A stretch of 64,000 nucleotides of DNA, from the NCBI RefSeq assembly GCF_014648815.1, contig NZ_BMRV01000001.1, positions 124,001-188,000 of the forward strand. Reading direction: 5' to 3'. Positions 22,473 through 32,422 of this stretch are shown here, one piece after another. How positions within the stretch are numbered: the stretch's first letter is position 1; each line of letters begins with the position of its first letter. This stretch comes from Streptomyces flaveolus (GTDB taxonomy: Bacteria > Actinomycetota > Actinomycetes > Streptomycetales > Streptomycetaceae). Below the pieces are notes generated by a model. The model saw nothing but the letters and a program-made list of their open reading frames with translations, had not been told where the DNA came from and made no database searches. The translations under genes were made by a program, and so were the position numbers.

Positions 22473-23738
22473 GTGGTCGACGCGGATCAGACATTCGTCA
22501 TCGTCGGAGGAGGCCTGGCCGGCGCCAAGGCGGCCGAGACACTCCGCACGGAGGGATTCACCGGCCGGGTGATCCTCATCTGCGACGAGCGCGACCACCC
22601 TTACGAGCGCCCGCCGCTGTCCAAGGGCTACCTGCTCGGCAAGGAGGAACGCGACAGCGTCTTCGTGCACGAGCCCGCCTGGTACGCGCAGCACGACATC
22701 GAGCTGCACCTCGGCCAGACCGTCGTCGCCGTCGACCGCGCCGCGAAGACCGTCCACTACGGTGACGACGGCACCTTCGCCCGGTACGACAAGCTGCTCC
22801 TCGCCACCGGCGCCGAGCCCCGCCGCCTCGACGTGCCCGGCACCGACCTCGCGGGCGTCCACCACCTGCGCCGCCTCGCCCACGCCGAGCGGCTCAAGGG
22901 CGTCCTCGCCTCCCTCGGCCGGGACAACGGCCACCTCGTGATCGCCGGCGCCGGCTGGATCGGCCTGGAGGTCGCGGCGGCGGCCCGCGAGTACGGCGCG
23001 GAGGTCACCGTCGTCGAGCCGGGACCCACCCCGCTGCACGGCGTCCTCGGCCCCGAGCTGGGCTCCGTCTTCGCCGAGCTGCACGAGGCGCACGGCGTCC
23101 GCTTCCACTTCGGCGTGCAGCTGACCGAGATCGTCGGCCAGGACGGCATGGTGCTCGCCGCCCGCACCGACGACGGCGAGGAGCACCCCGCGCACGACGT
23201 GCTCGCCGCGATCGGCGCCGCCCCGCGCACCTCGCTCGCGCAGGCCGCGGGCCTGGAGATCGCCGACCGCGCGCACGGCGGCGGCATCGTCGTCGACGAG
23301 CGGCTGCGCACCTCCGACCCCGACATCCACGCGGCCGGCGACGTCGCCTCCTTCCCGCACGCCCTGTTCGACACCCGCCTGCGCGTGGAGCACTGGGCCA
23401 ACGCCCTCAACGGCGGTCCCGCCGCGGCCCGCGCGATGCTCGGCAAGGACGTCCTCTACGACCGCGTGCCCTACTTCTTCTCGGACCAGTACGACCTGGG
23501 GATGGAGTACTCCGGCTGGGCACCGGCGGGCTCGTACGACCAGGTGGTGATCCGCGGGGACGCGGCGAAGCGCGAGTTCATCGCCTTCTGGGTGAAGGAG
23601 GGCCGCGTGCTGGCCGGGATGAACGTGAACGTGTGGGACGTCACGGACCCGATCCAGCGGCTGATCCGCTCCCGGGCCCAGGTGGACACGGAGGCCCTCG
23701 CGGACCCGCACGTATCCCTCGAAAGCCTCATTCCCTAG
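22473..23738 (+). CDS. FAD-dependent ferredoxin reductase-like oxidoreductase
   Basis: 421 residues, of the rubredoxin/ferredoxin-NAD reductase type used with P450 or dioxygenase systems. It has FVIVGGGLAGAKAAETLRTEG (FAD), EERPPLSK-like YERPPLSKGYL, the NAD(P) site VIAGAGWIGLEVAAAAREYG, and IHAAGDVASFP closing the FAD site, plus the C-terminal reductase domain ending in SLIP. The start is GTG 22473, six bases after AGGAGG; an upstream in-frame ATG (22446) lacks that signal. It sits between dgt and dnaG. No ferredoxin or P450 partner is adjacent. Confidence 0.88.
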   Translation: MVDADQTFVIVGGGLAGAKAAETLRTEGFTGRVILICDERDHPYERPPLSKGYLLGKEERDSVFVHEPAWYAQHDIELHLGQTVVAVDRAAKTVHYGDDGTFARYDKLLLATGAEPRRLDVPGTDLAGVHHLRRLAHAERLKGVLASLGRDNGHLVIAGAGWIGLEVAAAAREYGAEVTVVEPGPTPLHGVLGPELGSVFAELHEAHGVRFHFGVQLTEIVGQDGMVLAARTDDGEEHPAHDVLAAIGAAPRTSLAQAAGLEIADRAHGGGIVVDERLRTSDPDIHAAGDVASFPHALFDTRLRVEHWANALNGGPAAARAMLGKDVLYDRVPYFFSDQYDLGMEYSGWAPAGSYDQVVIRGDAAKREFIAFWVKEGRVLAGMNVNVWDVTDPIQRLIRSRAQVDTEALADPHVSLESLIP

Positions 23739-23755
23739 CTCCGATTCCGTCCCCG

Positions 23756-23761
23756 TAGACT
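23756..23761 (+). promoter_or_regulatory. dnaG: -10 hexamer of dnaG (leaderless pattern)
   Basis: TAGACT ends 6 bases before the dnaG GTG, with no Shine-Dalgarno sequence. It suggests dnaG can be transcribed independently of the preceding gene from a leaderless start. Confidence 0.5.
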
Positions 23762-23767
23762 TCACAC

Positions 23768-25696
23768 GTGGCAGGACGGATCAACGACGAGGACGTGAAG
23801 GCGGTACGGGACGCGGTCCCGATCGACGCCGTCGTCTCCGAGTACCTCCAGCTGCGCAACGCGGGCGGCGGCAACCTCAAGGGGCTGTGCCCGTTCCACG
23901 ACGAGAAGTCGCCGTCCTTCCAGGTCAGCCCGAGCAAGGGTCTCTTCCACTGCTTCGGCTGCCAGGAGGGTGGCGACACCATCACGTTCGTGATGAAGAT
24001 CGACCACCTCACCTTCTCCGAGGCGGTCGAGCGCCTGGCCGGTCAGGCCGGCATCACCCTGCGCTACGAGGAGGGCGGCTACAACCCCGCCCACCAGCGC
24101 GGCGAGCGCATCCGGCTGGTCGAGGCCCACAAGATCGCCGCCCAGTGGTACGCGGAGCAGCTGGCGACCAGCCCCGAGGCCGACACCGGCCGCGCCTTCC
24201 TCGCCGACCGCGGCTTCGACCAGTCCGCCGCCGAGCACTTCGGCGTCGGCTACAGCCCCCAGGGCTGGGACCACCTCACCCGCTTCCTGCGCGGCAAGGG
24301 CTTCAGCGACAAGGAGCTGATCCTCTCCGGGCTTGCCCAGGAGGGCCGCCGCGGCCCCATCGACCGCTTCCGAGGCCGGCTGATGTGGCCCATCCGCGAC
24401 ATCGGCGGCGACGTCGTCGGCTTCGGCGCCCGCAAGCTCTACGAGGCCGACAACGGCCCGAAGTACCTGAACACGCCCGACACCGCGATCTACCGGAAGT
24501 CCCAGGTCCTCTACGGCATCGACCTCGCGAAGAAGGACATCGCGAAGGCGTCCCGCGCGGTCGTCGTCGAGGGCTACACCGACGTCATGGCCTGCCACCT
24601 GGCCGGCGTCACCACCGCCATCGCCACCTGCGGCACGGCGTTCGGCGGCGACCACATCAAGATCCTGCGGCGCCTGCTGATGGACAACGGCTCGGCCCGC
24701 GTGATCTTCACCTTCGACGGCGACGCGGCCGGCCAGAAGGCGGCCCTGCGCGCCTTCGAGGACGACCAGAAGTTCGCCGCCGAGACGTACATCGCCATCG
24801 CGCCCGACGGCATGGACCCCTGCGACCTGCGCCTCGCCAAGGGCGACGACGCCGTCGCCGACCTGGTCGAGCCGCGCACCCCGCTGTTCGAGTTCGCGCT
24901 GCGCCAGATCGTCGCCCGCTACGACCTGGACACCCCGGCCGGCCGCGCGGCGGCCCTCGACGAGGCCGCCCCGGTGGTCGCCCGCATCAAGAACAGCGGC
25001 GCGCAGCACGAGGTCGCCGTGCAGCTCGCCGGCATGCTCGGCATCCTCGACACCCAGTTCGTGGTCAAGCGCGTCGCCCAGCTGGCCCGCTGGGCCCGCG
25101 AACGCGGCGGCAAGGGCCCCGCACCCGACCGGCCGCAGCGCGGCGGCGGTGGCGCGCAGGAGTACGCCCCCACCGACCGGGCGACCCCCCGCGGCCCCGC
25201 ACTGAACCTGCGCAACCCCGTCTTCGCCACCGAACGCGAGCTGCTCAAGCTCGCCCTCCAGCGCCCCGAGCTGGTCTCCCCGGCCTTCGACGCGTACGGC
25301 GTGGACGAGTTCACCGCCCCGCCCTACGCGGCGGTACGCCAGGCGATCATGGAGGCGGGCGGCGCCGAGTTCGGCGTCCAGGACCCGCAGGACTACCTGG
25401 TCCGCGTCCGCGAGGCCGCCCCCGACGACGCCGTCCGCGCCATGGTCACCGAACTCGCCGTCGAGGCGATCATGCTGCACCGGGGCGTGAAGGGCGTCGA
25501 CGAGGTCTACGCGGGCGCCCAGCTGGTCACCGTCCGGCGCCGCGCCGTCGAACGCCGCATCCGCGACATCACCGGCCGCCTCACCCGCCTGGGCGGCCAC
25601 GGCGACCCCGCCGAACTCGCCGCCGTGCAGAACGAGCTGTGGGTCCTCCAGCAGTACGACCAGACCCTGCGCGAACACGGCGCCGCCGCGCTGTAA
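23768..25696 (+). CDS. dnaG: DNA primase
   Basis: 642 residues. It synthesises RNA primers for replication. The CHC2 zinc finger is complete (CPFHDEKSPSF and HCFGC, residues about 40-64); the catalytic core has FRGRLMWPIRD and YLNTPDTAIYRKS; the TOPRIM domain has VVVEGYTDVMA (catalytic Glu) and FTFDGDAAGQKA (DxD metal site); and the C-terminal DnaB-binding region (about 480-640) is present. The start is GTG 23768, probably leaderless. It is followed after 72-258 bases by hrdA, an arrangement resembling the dnaG-rpoD macromolecular synthesis operon. Confidence 0.96.
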   Translation: MAGRINDEDVKAVRDAVPIDAVVSEYLQLRNAGGGNLKGLCPFHDEKSPSFQVSPSKGLFHCFGCQEGGDTITFVMKIDHLTFSEAVERLAGQAGITLRYEEGGYNPAHQRGERIRLVEAHKIAAQWYAEQLATSPEADTGRAFLADRGFDQSAAEHFGVGYSPQGWDHLTRFLRGKGFSDKELILSGLAQEGRRGPIDRFRGRLMWPIRDIGGDVVGFGARKLYEADNGPKYLNTPDTAIYRKSQVLYGIDLAKKDIAKASRAVVVEGYTDVMACHLAGVTTAIATCGTAFGGDHIKILRRLLMDNGSARVIFTFDGDAAGQKAALRAFEDDQKFAAETYIAIAPDGMDPCDLRLAKGDDAVADLVEPRTPLFEFALRQIVARYDLDTPAGRAAALDEAAPVVARIKNSGAQHEVAVQLAGMLGILDTQFVVKRVAQLARWARERGGKGPAPDRPQRGGGGAQEYAPTDRATPRGPALNLRNPVFATERELLKLALQRPELVSPAFDAYGVDEFTAPPYAAVRQAIMEAGGAEFGVQDPQDYLVRVREAAPDDAVRAMVTELAVEAIMLHRGVKGVDEVYAGAQLVTVRRRAVERRIRDITGRLTRLGGHGDPAELAAVQNELWVLQQYDQTLREHGAAAL

Positions 25697-25954
25697 CGGC
25701 GCCCCCCGATCACCACGCGGTCACGGACCGGACGCAAAAAGTCACCGCACGCCCCTCGTGGCGGCGATGTGTCGTACCCCACACTAAGGGCGGTGCCCGA
25801 GTCCTCGGAGCGCGGCCGATCCGTCCCCGGCGGATCCCGGAACCCCCGGGTCGCGCTCAATACGAACGGGACGGACGGCGGCGAGCGCGCCGACTCCGCC
25901 CCCGAAGTACCGCTGCCGCCCCCGCCGGCAGCGTCCCTCCTGGAGGTCGCCCCC

Positions 25955-27088
25955 GTGCAGACCCAGACCCTCGCCCAGACCGACGCGCCTGCCGACGGCG
26001 CGGAGCCGGACGCGGACACCGGCGCCCTCCTCGCCATGCCCCCGCGGCACCGCGCCGTGCACGACCCGGAGCCCGCGCCCGACGAGCCGCCGGCCGGCAC
26101 CGCCGAGGAGCCCGCCGAAGCCGCCGAGGCCGAGGAGCCCGCCGAGCCGCCGGCGCCCACCCGCACCGAGACCGGTGGGCCCTCCTCCGACCTGTTCCGC
26201 CAGTACCTGCGCGAGATCGGCCGGATCCCGCTGCTCTCCGCGGCCGAGGAGGTCGACCTCGCGCGCCGCGTGGAGGCCGGGCTGTTCGCCGAGGAGAAGC
26301 TGCGGCTCACCCCCGACCTGGACAGCAGCCTCGCCCTGGACCTCGACCGGCTCGTCGTCCTGGGCCGCCTCGCCAAGCGCCGCCTGATCGAGGCGAACCT
26401 GCGGCTCGTCGTGTCGGTCGCCAAGCGGTACGTCGGGCGCGGGCTGACCATGCTCGACCTGGTCCAGGAGGGGAACCTGGGCCTGATCCGGGCCGTGGAG
26501 AAGTTCGACTACGCCCGCGGCTACAAGTTCTCCACGTACGCCACCTGGTGGATCCGCCAGGCCATGTCCCGCGCGCTGGCCGACCAGGCCCGCACCATCC
26601 GCGTCCCCGTCCACGTCGTGGAGCTGATCAACCGGGTCGTCCGCGTCCAGCGCCGCATGCTCCAGGAGCGCGGCTGCGAACCGACCCCGCAGGAGGTCGC
26701 CGCCCACCTGGACCTGCCCCCCGAGCGCGTCGGCGAGGTGCTGCGCCTGGCCCAGGAGCCCGTCTCCCTGCACGCCCCCGTCGGTGAGGAGGACGACGTC
26801 GCCCTCGGTGACCTGATCGAGGACGGCGACGCCACCAGCCCCGTCGAGTCCGCCGCGTTCCTGCTGCTGCGCGAGCACCTGGAGGCCGTGCTCTCCACGC
26901 TCGGCGAACGCGAACGCAAGGTCGTCCAGCTCCGCTACGGCCTGGTCGACGGCCGCCCCCGCACCCTGGAGGAGATCGGCCGCATCTTCGGCGTCACCCG
27001 GGAGCGGATACGCCAGATCGAGTCCAAGACCCTCAACAAACTCCGCGATCACGCCTTCGCGGACCAGCTCAGGGGCTACCTCGACTGA
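25955..27088 (+). CDS. hrdA: Principal-type RNA polymerase sigma factor HrdA
   Basis: 377 residues from the chosen start. An acidic Ala/Pro/Glu-rich N terminus (about 1-75) is followed by region 1.2 ([31 protein letters not shown]), region 2 ([22 protein letters not shown]), region 3 and region 4.2 ([19 protein letters not shown]). It is group 1/2 sigma-70, and its position after dnaG matches S. coelicolor HrdA, a non-essential paralogue of HrdB. GTG 25955 is favoured because CTGGAGG lies 8 bases upstream; GTG 25769 and 25793 are in frame and would add 62 or 54 residues of low-complexity sequence. Confidence 0.9.
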   Translation: MQTQTLAQTDAPADGAEPDADTGALLAMPPRHRAVHDPEPAPDEPPAGTAEEPAEAAEAEEPAEPPAPTRTETGGPSSDLFRQYLREIGRIPLLSAAEEVDLARRVEAGLFAEEKLRLTPDLDSSLALDLDRLVVLGRLAKRRLIEANLRLVVSVAKRYVGRGLTMLDLVQEGNLGLIRAVEKFDYARGYKFSTYATWWIRQAMSRALADQARTIRVPVHVVELINRVVRVQRRMLQERGCEPTPQEVAAHLDLPPERVGEVLRLAQEPVSLHAPVGEEDDVALGDLIEDGDATSPVESAAFLLLREHLEAVLSTLGERERKVVQLRYGLVDGRPRTLEEIGRIFGVTRERIRQIESKTLNKLRDHAFADQLRGYLD

Positions 27089-27090
27089 CC

Positions 27091-27116
27091 CGGGGGCCCG
27101 ACGGGCCGGGCCCCCG
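27091..27116. terminator. Bidirectional terminator
   Basis: A 10-bp stem CGGGGGCCCG/CGGGCCCCCG (27091-27100 with 27107-27116) with a 6-base loop, between the convergent hrdA and ABC exporter genes. Confidence 0.75.
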
Positions 27117-27121
27117 CCCGC

Positions 27122-29053
27122 TCAGCCGTCGACCTCGGCCACGGCCTGCGCGAACTGCGCCTGGTACAGCCGCGCGTACGCCCCGTCGGCCGCCAGCAGG
27201 TCGGCGTGCGCGCCCTGCTCGACGATCGACCCGTTCTCCATGACGAGGATGGTGTCCGCGTCCCGGATGGTGGAGAGCCGGTGCGCGATGACGAACGAGG
27301 TGCGCCCGTGGGCCAGTTTGGCCATCGCCTTCTGGATCAGCACCTCGGTACGGGTGTCCACCGAACTCGTCGCCTCGTCCAGCACCAGGATCACCGGGTC
27401 GGACAGGAACGCCCGCGCGATGGTGATGAGCTGCTTCTCACCCGCGCTCACCCCCGTGCCCTCGTCGTCGATCACGGTGTCGTAGCCGTCGGGCAGCGTC
27501 CGCACGAACCGGTCCGCGTGCGCCGCCCGCGCGGCCTCCTCGATCTCCCCGCGGGTGACCTCGCGGGACGCGCCGTACGCGATGTTCTCCGCGATGGTGC
27601 CGCCGAACAGCCAGGTGTCCTGGAGCACCATGCCGATCCCGGCCCGCAGTTCGTCCCGGGACATCTTCGCTATGTCGACGCCGTCCAGGGTGATCCGGCC
27701 GCCGGACACCTCGTAGAACCGCATCAGCAGATTGACCAGCGTGGTCTTGCCGGCGCCCGTCGGGCCGACGATGGCGACCGTGTGACCCGGCTCCACCTTC
27801 AGCGACAGATCCTCGATCAGCGGCTTCTCCGGGTCGTAGCGGAACGACACGTGCTCCAGCTCCACCCGCCCGCGCAGCTCCTCGGGCCGCACGCCGGGGA
27901 CCGGGTCCGCCGACTGCTCGTCCGCGTCCAGCAGCTCGAAGACCCGCTCCGCCGACGCCACGCCGGACTGCACCAGGTTCGCCATCGACGCGACCTGCGT
28001 CAGCGGCATCGAGAACTGCCGGGAGTACTGGATGAAGGCCTGCACGTCACCGATCGACAGCGCGCCCGACGCCACCCGCAGGCCGCCGACGACCGCGACG
28101 AGCACGTAGTTCAGGTTCGACACGAACATCATCAGCGGCTGCATGATCCCGCTGTTGAACTGCGCCTTGAATCCGGCCTCGTACAGCGCGTCGTTCTGCT
28201 CGGCGAACTGCTTCGCCGACTCCTCCTGGCGGCCGAACACCTTCACCAGCGCGTGCCCGGTGTACATCTCCTCGATGTGCGCGTTCAGCTGGCCCGTCGA
28301 ACGCCACTGCTGCACGAACTGCGGCTGCGACCGCTTGCCGACCCGCGTGGCCACCACGAAGGACAGCGGCACCGTCACCAGCGCGACCAGCGCGAGGATC
28401 CAGGAGACGTAGAACATCATCACCAGCACGCCGATGATGGTCAGCAGCGAGTTGATCAGCTGGCCCATCGACTGCTGGAGCGTCTGCCCGATGTTGTCGA
28501 TGTCGTTCGTCGCCCGGGACAGCACCTCGCCGCGCTGACGCTTGTCGAAGTACGACAGCGGCAGCCGCGACAGCTTCGTCTGCACGTCCTCGCGCATCCG
28601 GAACATCGTCCGGTTGACCGCTCGGTTCACCAGCCGGGTCGCCACCGCCATCAGCAGTCCGGCCACGGCGAACACCGCCAGCGCCAGCAGCAGCACGTGC
28701 CCCACGGCGGTGAAGTCGATGCCCTCGCCCGGCGTGAAGTCCGTACTGCGCAGCATGTCGGCGACATCGCCGTCACCGCGCTCCCGCATGGACGCGAGGA
28801 CCTGCTCCTTCGTCGCCCCGGACGGCATGTTCCGCCCGACGATGCCCGCGAAGACCAGGTCGGTGGCCTTGCCGAGGATCTTCGGTCCGATCACGCTGAG
28901 GCCGACGCTGACGACCACGCAGGCCAGCAGCGCGTAGATCGTCACCCGCTCCGGCCGGAACCGGGCGACGAGCCGTTTGCCCGACCCCTTGAAGTCCATC
29001 GAACGCTGGTCGGGGCCGCCCCCGGCCATCATGCGACCGCCAGGCCCCGCCAT
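27122..29053 (-). CDS. ABC exporter half-transporter (consensus ATPase site)
   Basis: 643 residues. Six membrane spans (about 40-365) are fused to an ATP-binding domain: Walker A VGPTGAGKTT, signature GVSAGEKQ, Walker B ILVLDEATSSVD with the catalytic Glu, and the H-loop FVIAHRLSTI. It forms a heterodimeric exporter with the upstream half-transporter; the two genes overlap in TGATG. This subunit has the competent Walker B Glu and switch His, so it supplies the hydrolytic site. The cargo is unknown; MdlAB-like multidrug or lipid exporters are the nearest group. Confidence 0.9.
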   Translation of the reverse strand: MAGPGGRMMAGGGPDQRSMDFKGSGKRLVARFRPERVTIYALLACVVVSVGLSVIGPKILGKATDLVFAGIVGRNMPSGATKEQVLASMRERGDGDVADMLRSTDFTPGEGIDFTAVGHVLLLALAVFAVAGLLMAVATRLVNRAVNRTMFRMREDVQTKLSRLPLSYFDKRQRGEVLSRATNDIDNIGQTLQQSMGQLINSLLTIIGVLVMMFYVSWILALVALVTVPLSFVVATRVGKRSQPQFVQQWRSTGQLNAHIEEMYTGHALVKVFGRQEESAKQFAEQNDALYEAGFKAQFNSGIMQPLMMFVSNLNYVLVAVVGGLRVASGALSIGDVQAFIQYSRQFSMPLTQVASMANLVQSGVASAERVFELLDADEQSADPVPGVRPEELRGRVELEHVSFRYDPEKPLIEDLSLKVEPGHTVAIVGPTGAGKTTLVNLLMRFYEVSGGRITLDGVDIAKMSRDELRAGIGMVLQDTWLFGGTIAENIAYGASREVTRGEIEEAARAAHADRFVRTLPDGYDTVIDDEGTGVSAGEKQLITIARAFLSDPVILVLDEATSSVDTRTEVLIQKAMAKLAHGRTSFVIAHRLSTIRDADTILVMENGSIVEQGAHADLLAADGAYARLYQAQFAQAVAEVDG

Positions 29054-30786
29054 CAGGCAGCCTCCGCTTCCGTGAGCTGGGAGAGCACGATCTCCCGGTA
29101 GGTCTCGTTGTCCGCCATCAGCTCGTGGTGCCGGCCCACGCCGACCACCCGACCCTCGTCCAGCACGATGATCCGGTCGGCGTCCCGGATGGTCGCCACG
29201 CGCTGCGCCACGATCACCACGGTCGCCTCGGCCGTCTCCCGGGCCAGCGCGGCGCGCAGAGCGGCGTCGGTGGCGTAGTCGAGCGCCGAGAACGAGTCGT
29301 CGAAGAGGTAGATCTCCGGGCGCTGCACCAGCGTGCGGGCGATCGACAGCCGCTGCCGCTGACCGCCCGACACATTGGTCCCGCCCTGCGCGATCGGCGC
29401 GTCGAGCCCGCCCTCCAGCCGCTCCACGAACTCCTTGGCCTGCGCCACCTCCAGCGCGTGCCACAGCTCCTCGTCCGTGGCGTCCGGGTTCCCGTAGCGC
29501 AGATTGGTCGCGACCGTGCCCGCGAAGAGGTACGGCTTCTGCGGCACCAGGCTGACGACCTTGGCCAGCACCTTCGGATCGACGGTGCGTACGTCCACCC
29601 CGTCGACCAGCACCTCCCCGTCCGTGGCGTCGAACAGCCGGGGCACCAGCCCCAGCAGCGTGGACTTGCCGCTGCCGGTCGAGCCGATGACGGCGGTCGT
29701 CTCGCCCGGCAGGGCCACCAGGCCGATGTTCCTCAGCACCGGCTCCTCGGCCCCCGGATACCGGAACCCGGCACCACGGAGCTCCAGATGCCCGTGCCGG
29801 CGCAGCTCGGTGACCGGCGCGAGGGGCGGCACCACGCTGCTGTCGGTGTCCAGGACCTCCTGGATCCGCTCGGCGCACACCTCCGCGCGCGGCACCATCA
29901 TGAACATGAAGGTGGCCATCATCACGGACATGACGATCTGCATCAGATAGGCCAGGAACGCGGTCAGGTCACCGATCTGCATCCCGCCGCTCTCGATCCG
30001 GTGGGCGCCGAACCACACCACCGCGATCGACGACAGGTTCACCACCGTCATGACCACCGGGAACATCAGCGCGAGCAGATTGCCGGTGCCCAGCGCCACG
30101 TCCGTCAGATCGGAGTTGGCCTTCCGGAACCGCTGCTGCTCGTAGTCGTCGCGTACGAAGGCGCGGATGACCCGGTTGCCGGTGATCTGCTCGCGCAGCA
30201 CCCGGTTCACCGTGTCCAGGCGCACCTGCATGGACCGGAACAGGGGCCGCAGCCGCCGCACGATCAGCGTCACGCAGATCGCCAGCACCGGCACGACGCC
30301 GACGAGCACCCCGGACAGCGGCACGTCCAGGCCGAGCGCCATCACGATGCCGCCGACGCACATGATGGGCGCCGACACCATCAGCGTGAACGTCATCAGG
30401 GCCAGCATCTGGACCTGCTGCACGTCGTTCGTCGTCCGTGTGATCAGCGAGGGCGCGCCGAAGTTGCCCACCTCCCGCGCGGAGAACGACTGCACCCGGT
30501 CGAAGACGGCGCCCCGCAGGTCCCGGCCGAGCGCGGAGGCGGTGCGGGCGCCGTAGTAGACGGCGCCGATGTTGCACACGACCTGCACCAGCGAGATGCC
30601 GATCATCAGAGCGCCGTAGCCCAGGATGTAGCCGGAGTCGCCGTTGACGACACCGTTGTCGATGATGTCCGCGTTCAGGGTCGGCAGGTAGAGGCTGGCG
30701 CAGGTCTGCAGGAACTGCAGCGCCACCAGCAGGGCGATGGGTTTCTTGTAGGGCCTGAGAAAGGTCCGCAACAGTCGTATGAGCAC
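29053..30786 (-). CDS. ABC exporter half-transporter (degenerate ATPase site)
   Basis: 577 residues: six spans plus an ATPase domain with Walker A IGSTGSGKST and signature NVSGGQRQRLS. Walker B reads YLFDDSFSALD (catalytic Glu replaced by Asp) and the H-loop reads VIVAQRVATI (His replaced by Gln). This pairing of one degenerate and one consensus site is the known design of heterodimeric exporters such as TM287/288 and BmrCD. GTG 30786 is taken as the start, giving the typical LIRLLRTFLRPYKK opening; GTG 30849 is in frame but adds an uncharacteristic leader. It lies downstream of the FGGY kinase gene on the same strand. Confidence 0.88.
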   Translation of the reverse strand: MLIRLLRTFLRPYKKPIALLVALQFLQTCASLYLPTLNADIIDNGVVNGDSGYILGYGALMIGISLVQVVCNIGAVYYGARTASALGRDLRGAVFDRVQSFSAREVGNFGAPSLITRTTNDVQQVQMLALMTFTLMVSAPIMCVGGIVMALGLDVPLSGVLVGVVPVLAICVTLIVRRLRPLFRSMQVRLDTVNRVLREQITGNRVIRAFVRDDYEQQRFRKANSDLTDVALGTGNLLALMFPVVMTVVNLSSIAVVWFGAHRIESGGMQIGDLTAFLAYLMQIVMSVMMATFMFMMVPRAEVCAERIQEVLDTDSSVVPPLAPVTELRRHGHLELRGAGFRYPGAEEPVLRNIGLVALPGETTAVIGSTGSGKSTLLGLVPRLFDATDGEVLVDGVDVRTVDPKVLAKVVSLVPQKPYLFAGTVATNLRYGNPDATDEELWHALEVAQAKEFVERLEGGLDAPIAQGGTNVSGGQRQRLSIARTLVQRPEIYLFDDSFSALDYATDAALRAALARETAEATVVIVAQRVATIRDADRIIVLDEGRVVGVGRHHELMADNETYREIVLSQLTEAEAA

Positions 30787-30912
30787 GCTGGGTCTCTCGG
30801 GGTCGGCGACAGGGGCGATTGGTTGCCCCTGGCCCCTATCGTCGAACACTCCACCCGCGTTACCTCAACCGATTAAGCCGACAGCGTCGTGCTTCCGGCC
30901 GCTCGGGCGGCC

Positions 30913-32367
30913 CTACGGGCGCAGCGCCCCCGGGTGCGTCTGCTCCCGCACCGACACGAACTGCTGCCGCACCGCCTGACCCACGGCCAGCTCCTCGCCC
31001 GGCTCCAGCACCTGCGCCACCGCGCCCTGCCAGGCCGGGGGAGTGCGCGGGTCCAGCGTGCCCTGCGACACTCCCAGCGCCCAGGCCGCCTGCCGGGCCG
31101 CGCCGATCGCCGCGTAGTCCGCCGGCTGCGGTACGACGACCTGCACCCCGAACAGCGCCGGAGCCACCGCCTGCACGGCCGGCAGCTCGGCCGCCGCGCC
31201 CAGCAGGAACACCCGCCGCACGTCCACACCCCGGCCGCGCAGCACGTCCAGGGCGTCGGCGAGGCCGCACAGCATGCCCTCGAACGCGGCCCGCGCCAGA
31301 TGCTCGGGCTTCATCGACTCGCGCCGCAGCCCGGCCAGCGTCCCGGCGGTGTGCGGCAGATTCGGTGTCCGCTCACCCTCCAGATACGGCAGCAGCACCA
31401 GTCCGTGCGCGCCCGGCGTCGACTTCATCGCCAGGTCGGACAGGCTCTCCAGGTCCGGCAGGCCGAGCAGTTCGGCGGTGCCGCGCAGGGTCCGTACCGC
31501 GTTCAGGGTGGTGACGACCGGCAGGTGCATGCCGGTGGCGTCCGCCAGGGAGGTGATCATGCCGCTCTGGTCGACGAGCGCCTCGGGGTGCACGGCCATC
31601 ACCGAGCCGGAGGCGCCGAGGGAGACCACCGCGTCCCCGAGGCCGATCCCGAGCCCGAAGGCCGCGGCCATCGTCTCGCCGGTCCCCGCGGAGATCAGGA
31701 GGCCCTCCGGCGTCGTACCGGCCGCGTCGGCCGGGCCGATCACCTCCGGCAGCATCGCCTGGTGCCCGAGCGCCAGCTCGACCAGATCGGGCCGGTACCC
31801 GCCGGTCGCCGCCGACCAGTACCCGGTCCCGGAGGCGCCGCCCCGGTCGGTGGTCCTGCGGGCCGGCCGCCCCAGCAGCTGCCACACCAGCCAGTCGTGG
31901 GCCTGGAGCAGAACGGCGGTCCGCGCGGCGGCCTCGGGCTCGGTCCTGGCCAGCCAGCGCAGCTTGGTCACGGGCTGCGGGGCCTGCGGCACACAGCCCA
32001 CGGACTGCGCCCACGCCTCGCGCCCGCCGAGCGCGTCGATCAGATCGGCCGCCGCCACCTGCGAGCGCTTGTCGCCGCCCACCATGGCCGGGCGCACGGT
32101 GTTGCCCTGGGAGTCCAGCGGCACGACCGAGTTGGCCTGGGCCGAGACCCCGATGGCCTGGACGCCCTCCAGCAGCCCGCCGCCGGCGGCCTCCCCGAGG
32201 GACAGGAGCCAGGCCTGCGGGTCGACGTCGGAGGGACGGCCACCGCCGTCGGGGCTCTCGACCGGATGCGGCGCGTACCCCTGCCGGAGCACGGCCCCCG
32301 TGTCCGCATCACAGACGACGATTCGAGTGAAATCGGGCGCACTGTCCAACCCGGCGACTATCCCCAT
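30913..32367 (-). CDS. FGGY family carbohydrate kinase
   Basis: 484 residues, an actin-like ATPase fold sugar kinase of the xylulokinase/gluconokinase group. It has the phosphate-1 motif GIVAGLDSAPDFTRIVVCDADTG, the DAWLL-like QAWLLSLGEAAG, QANSVVPLD, and in the C-terminal half ISAGTGETMAAAFGLG, ASGSVMAVHPEA and the adenosine motif FLLGAAAELPAVQ. Several positions deviate from true xylulokinases (for example SAPD in place of the usual GTSS/T phosphate loop), so the sugar is uncertain. ATG 32367 is preferred to TTG 32373. Confidence 0.83.
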   Translation of the reverse strand: MGIVAGLDSAPDFTRIVVCDADTGAVLRQGYAPHPVESPDGGGRPSDVDPQAWLLSLGEAAGGGLLEGVQAIGVSAQANSVVPLDSQGNTVRPAMVGGDKRSQVAAADLIDALGGREAWAQSVGCVPQAPQPVTKLRWLARTEPEAAARTAVLLQAHDWLVWQLLGRPARRTTDRGGASGTGYWSAATGGYRPDLVELALGHQAMLPEVIGPADAAGTTPEGLLISAGTGETMAAAFGLGIGLGDAVVSLGASGSVMAVHPEALVDQSGMITSLADATGMHLPVVTTLNAVRTLRGTAELLGLPDLESLSDLAMKSTPGAHGLVLLPYLEGERTPNLPHTAGTLAGLRRESMKPEHLARAAFEGMLCGLADALDVLRGRGVDVRRVFLLGAAAELPAVQAVAPALFGVQVVVPQPADYAAIGAARQAAWALGVSQGTLDPRTPPAWQGAVAQVLEPGEELAVGQAVRQQFVSVREQTHPGALRP

Positions 32368-32422
32368 GCGCAAAATTCTGCCGCACCGCGGGAGGTGTCC
32401 GTACCGGGTGGGGGCACGCGCC

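Noticed and set aside
30787..30912. A MarR-type operator GGTT-gag-GTAAC before the ABC exporter
   Set aside because: Arms too short and no MarR gene nearby.
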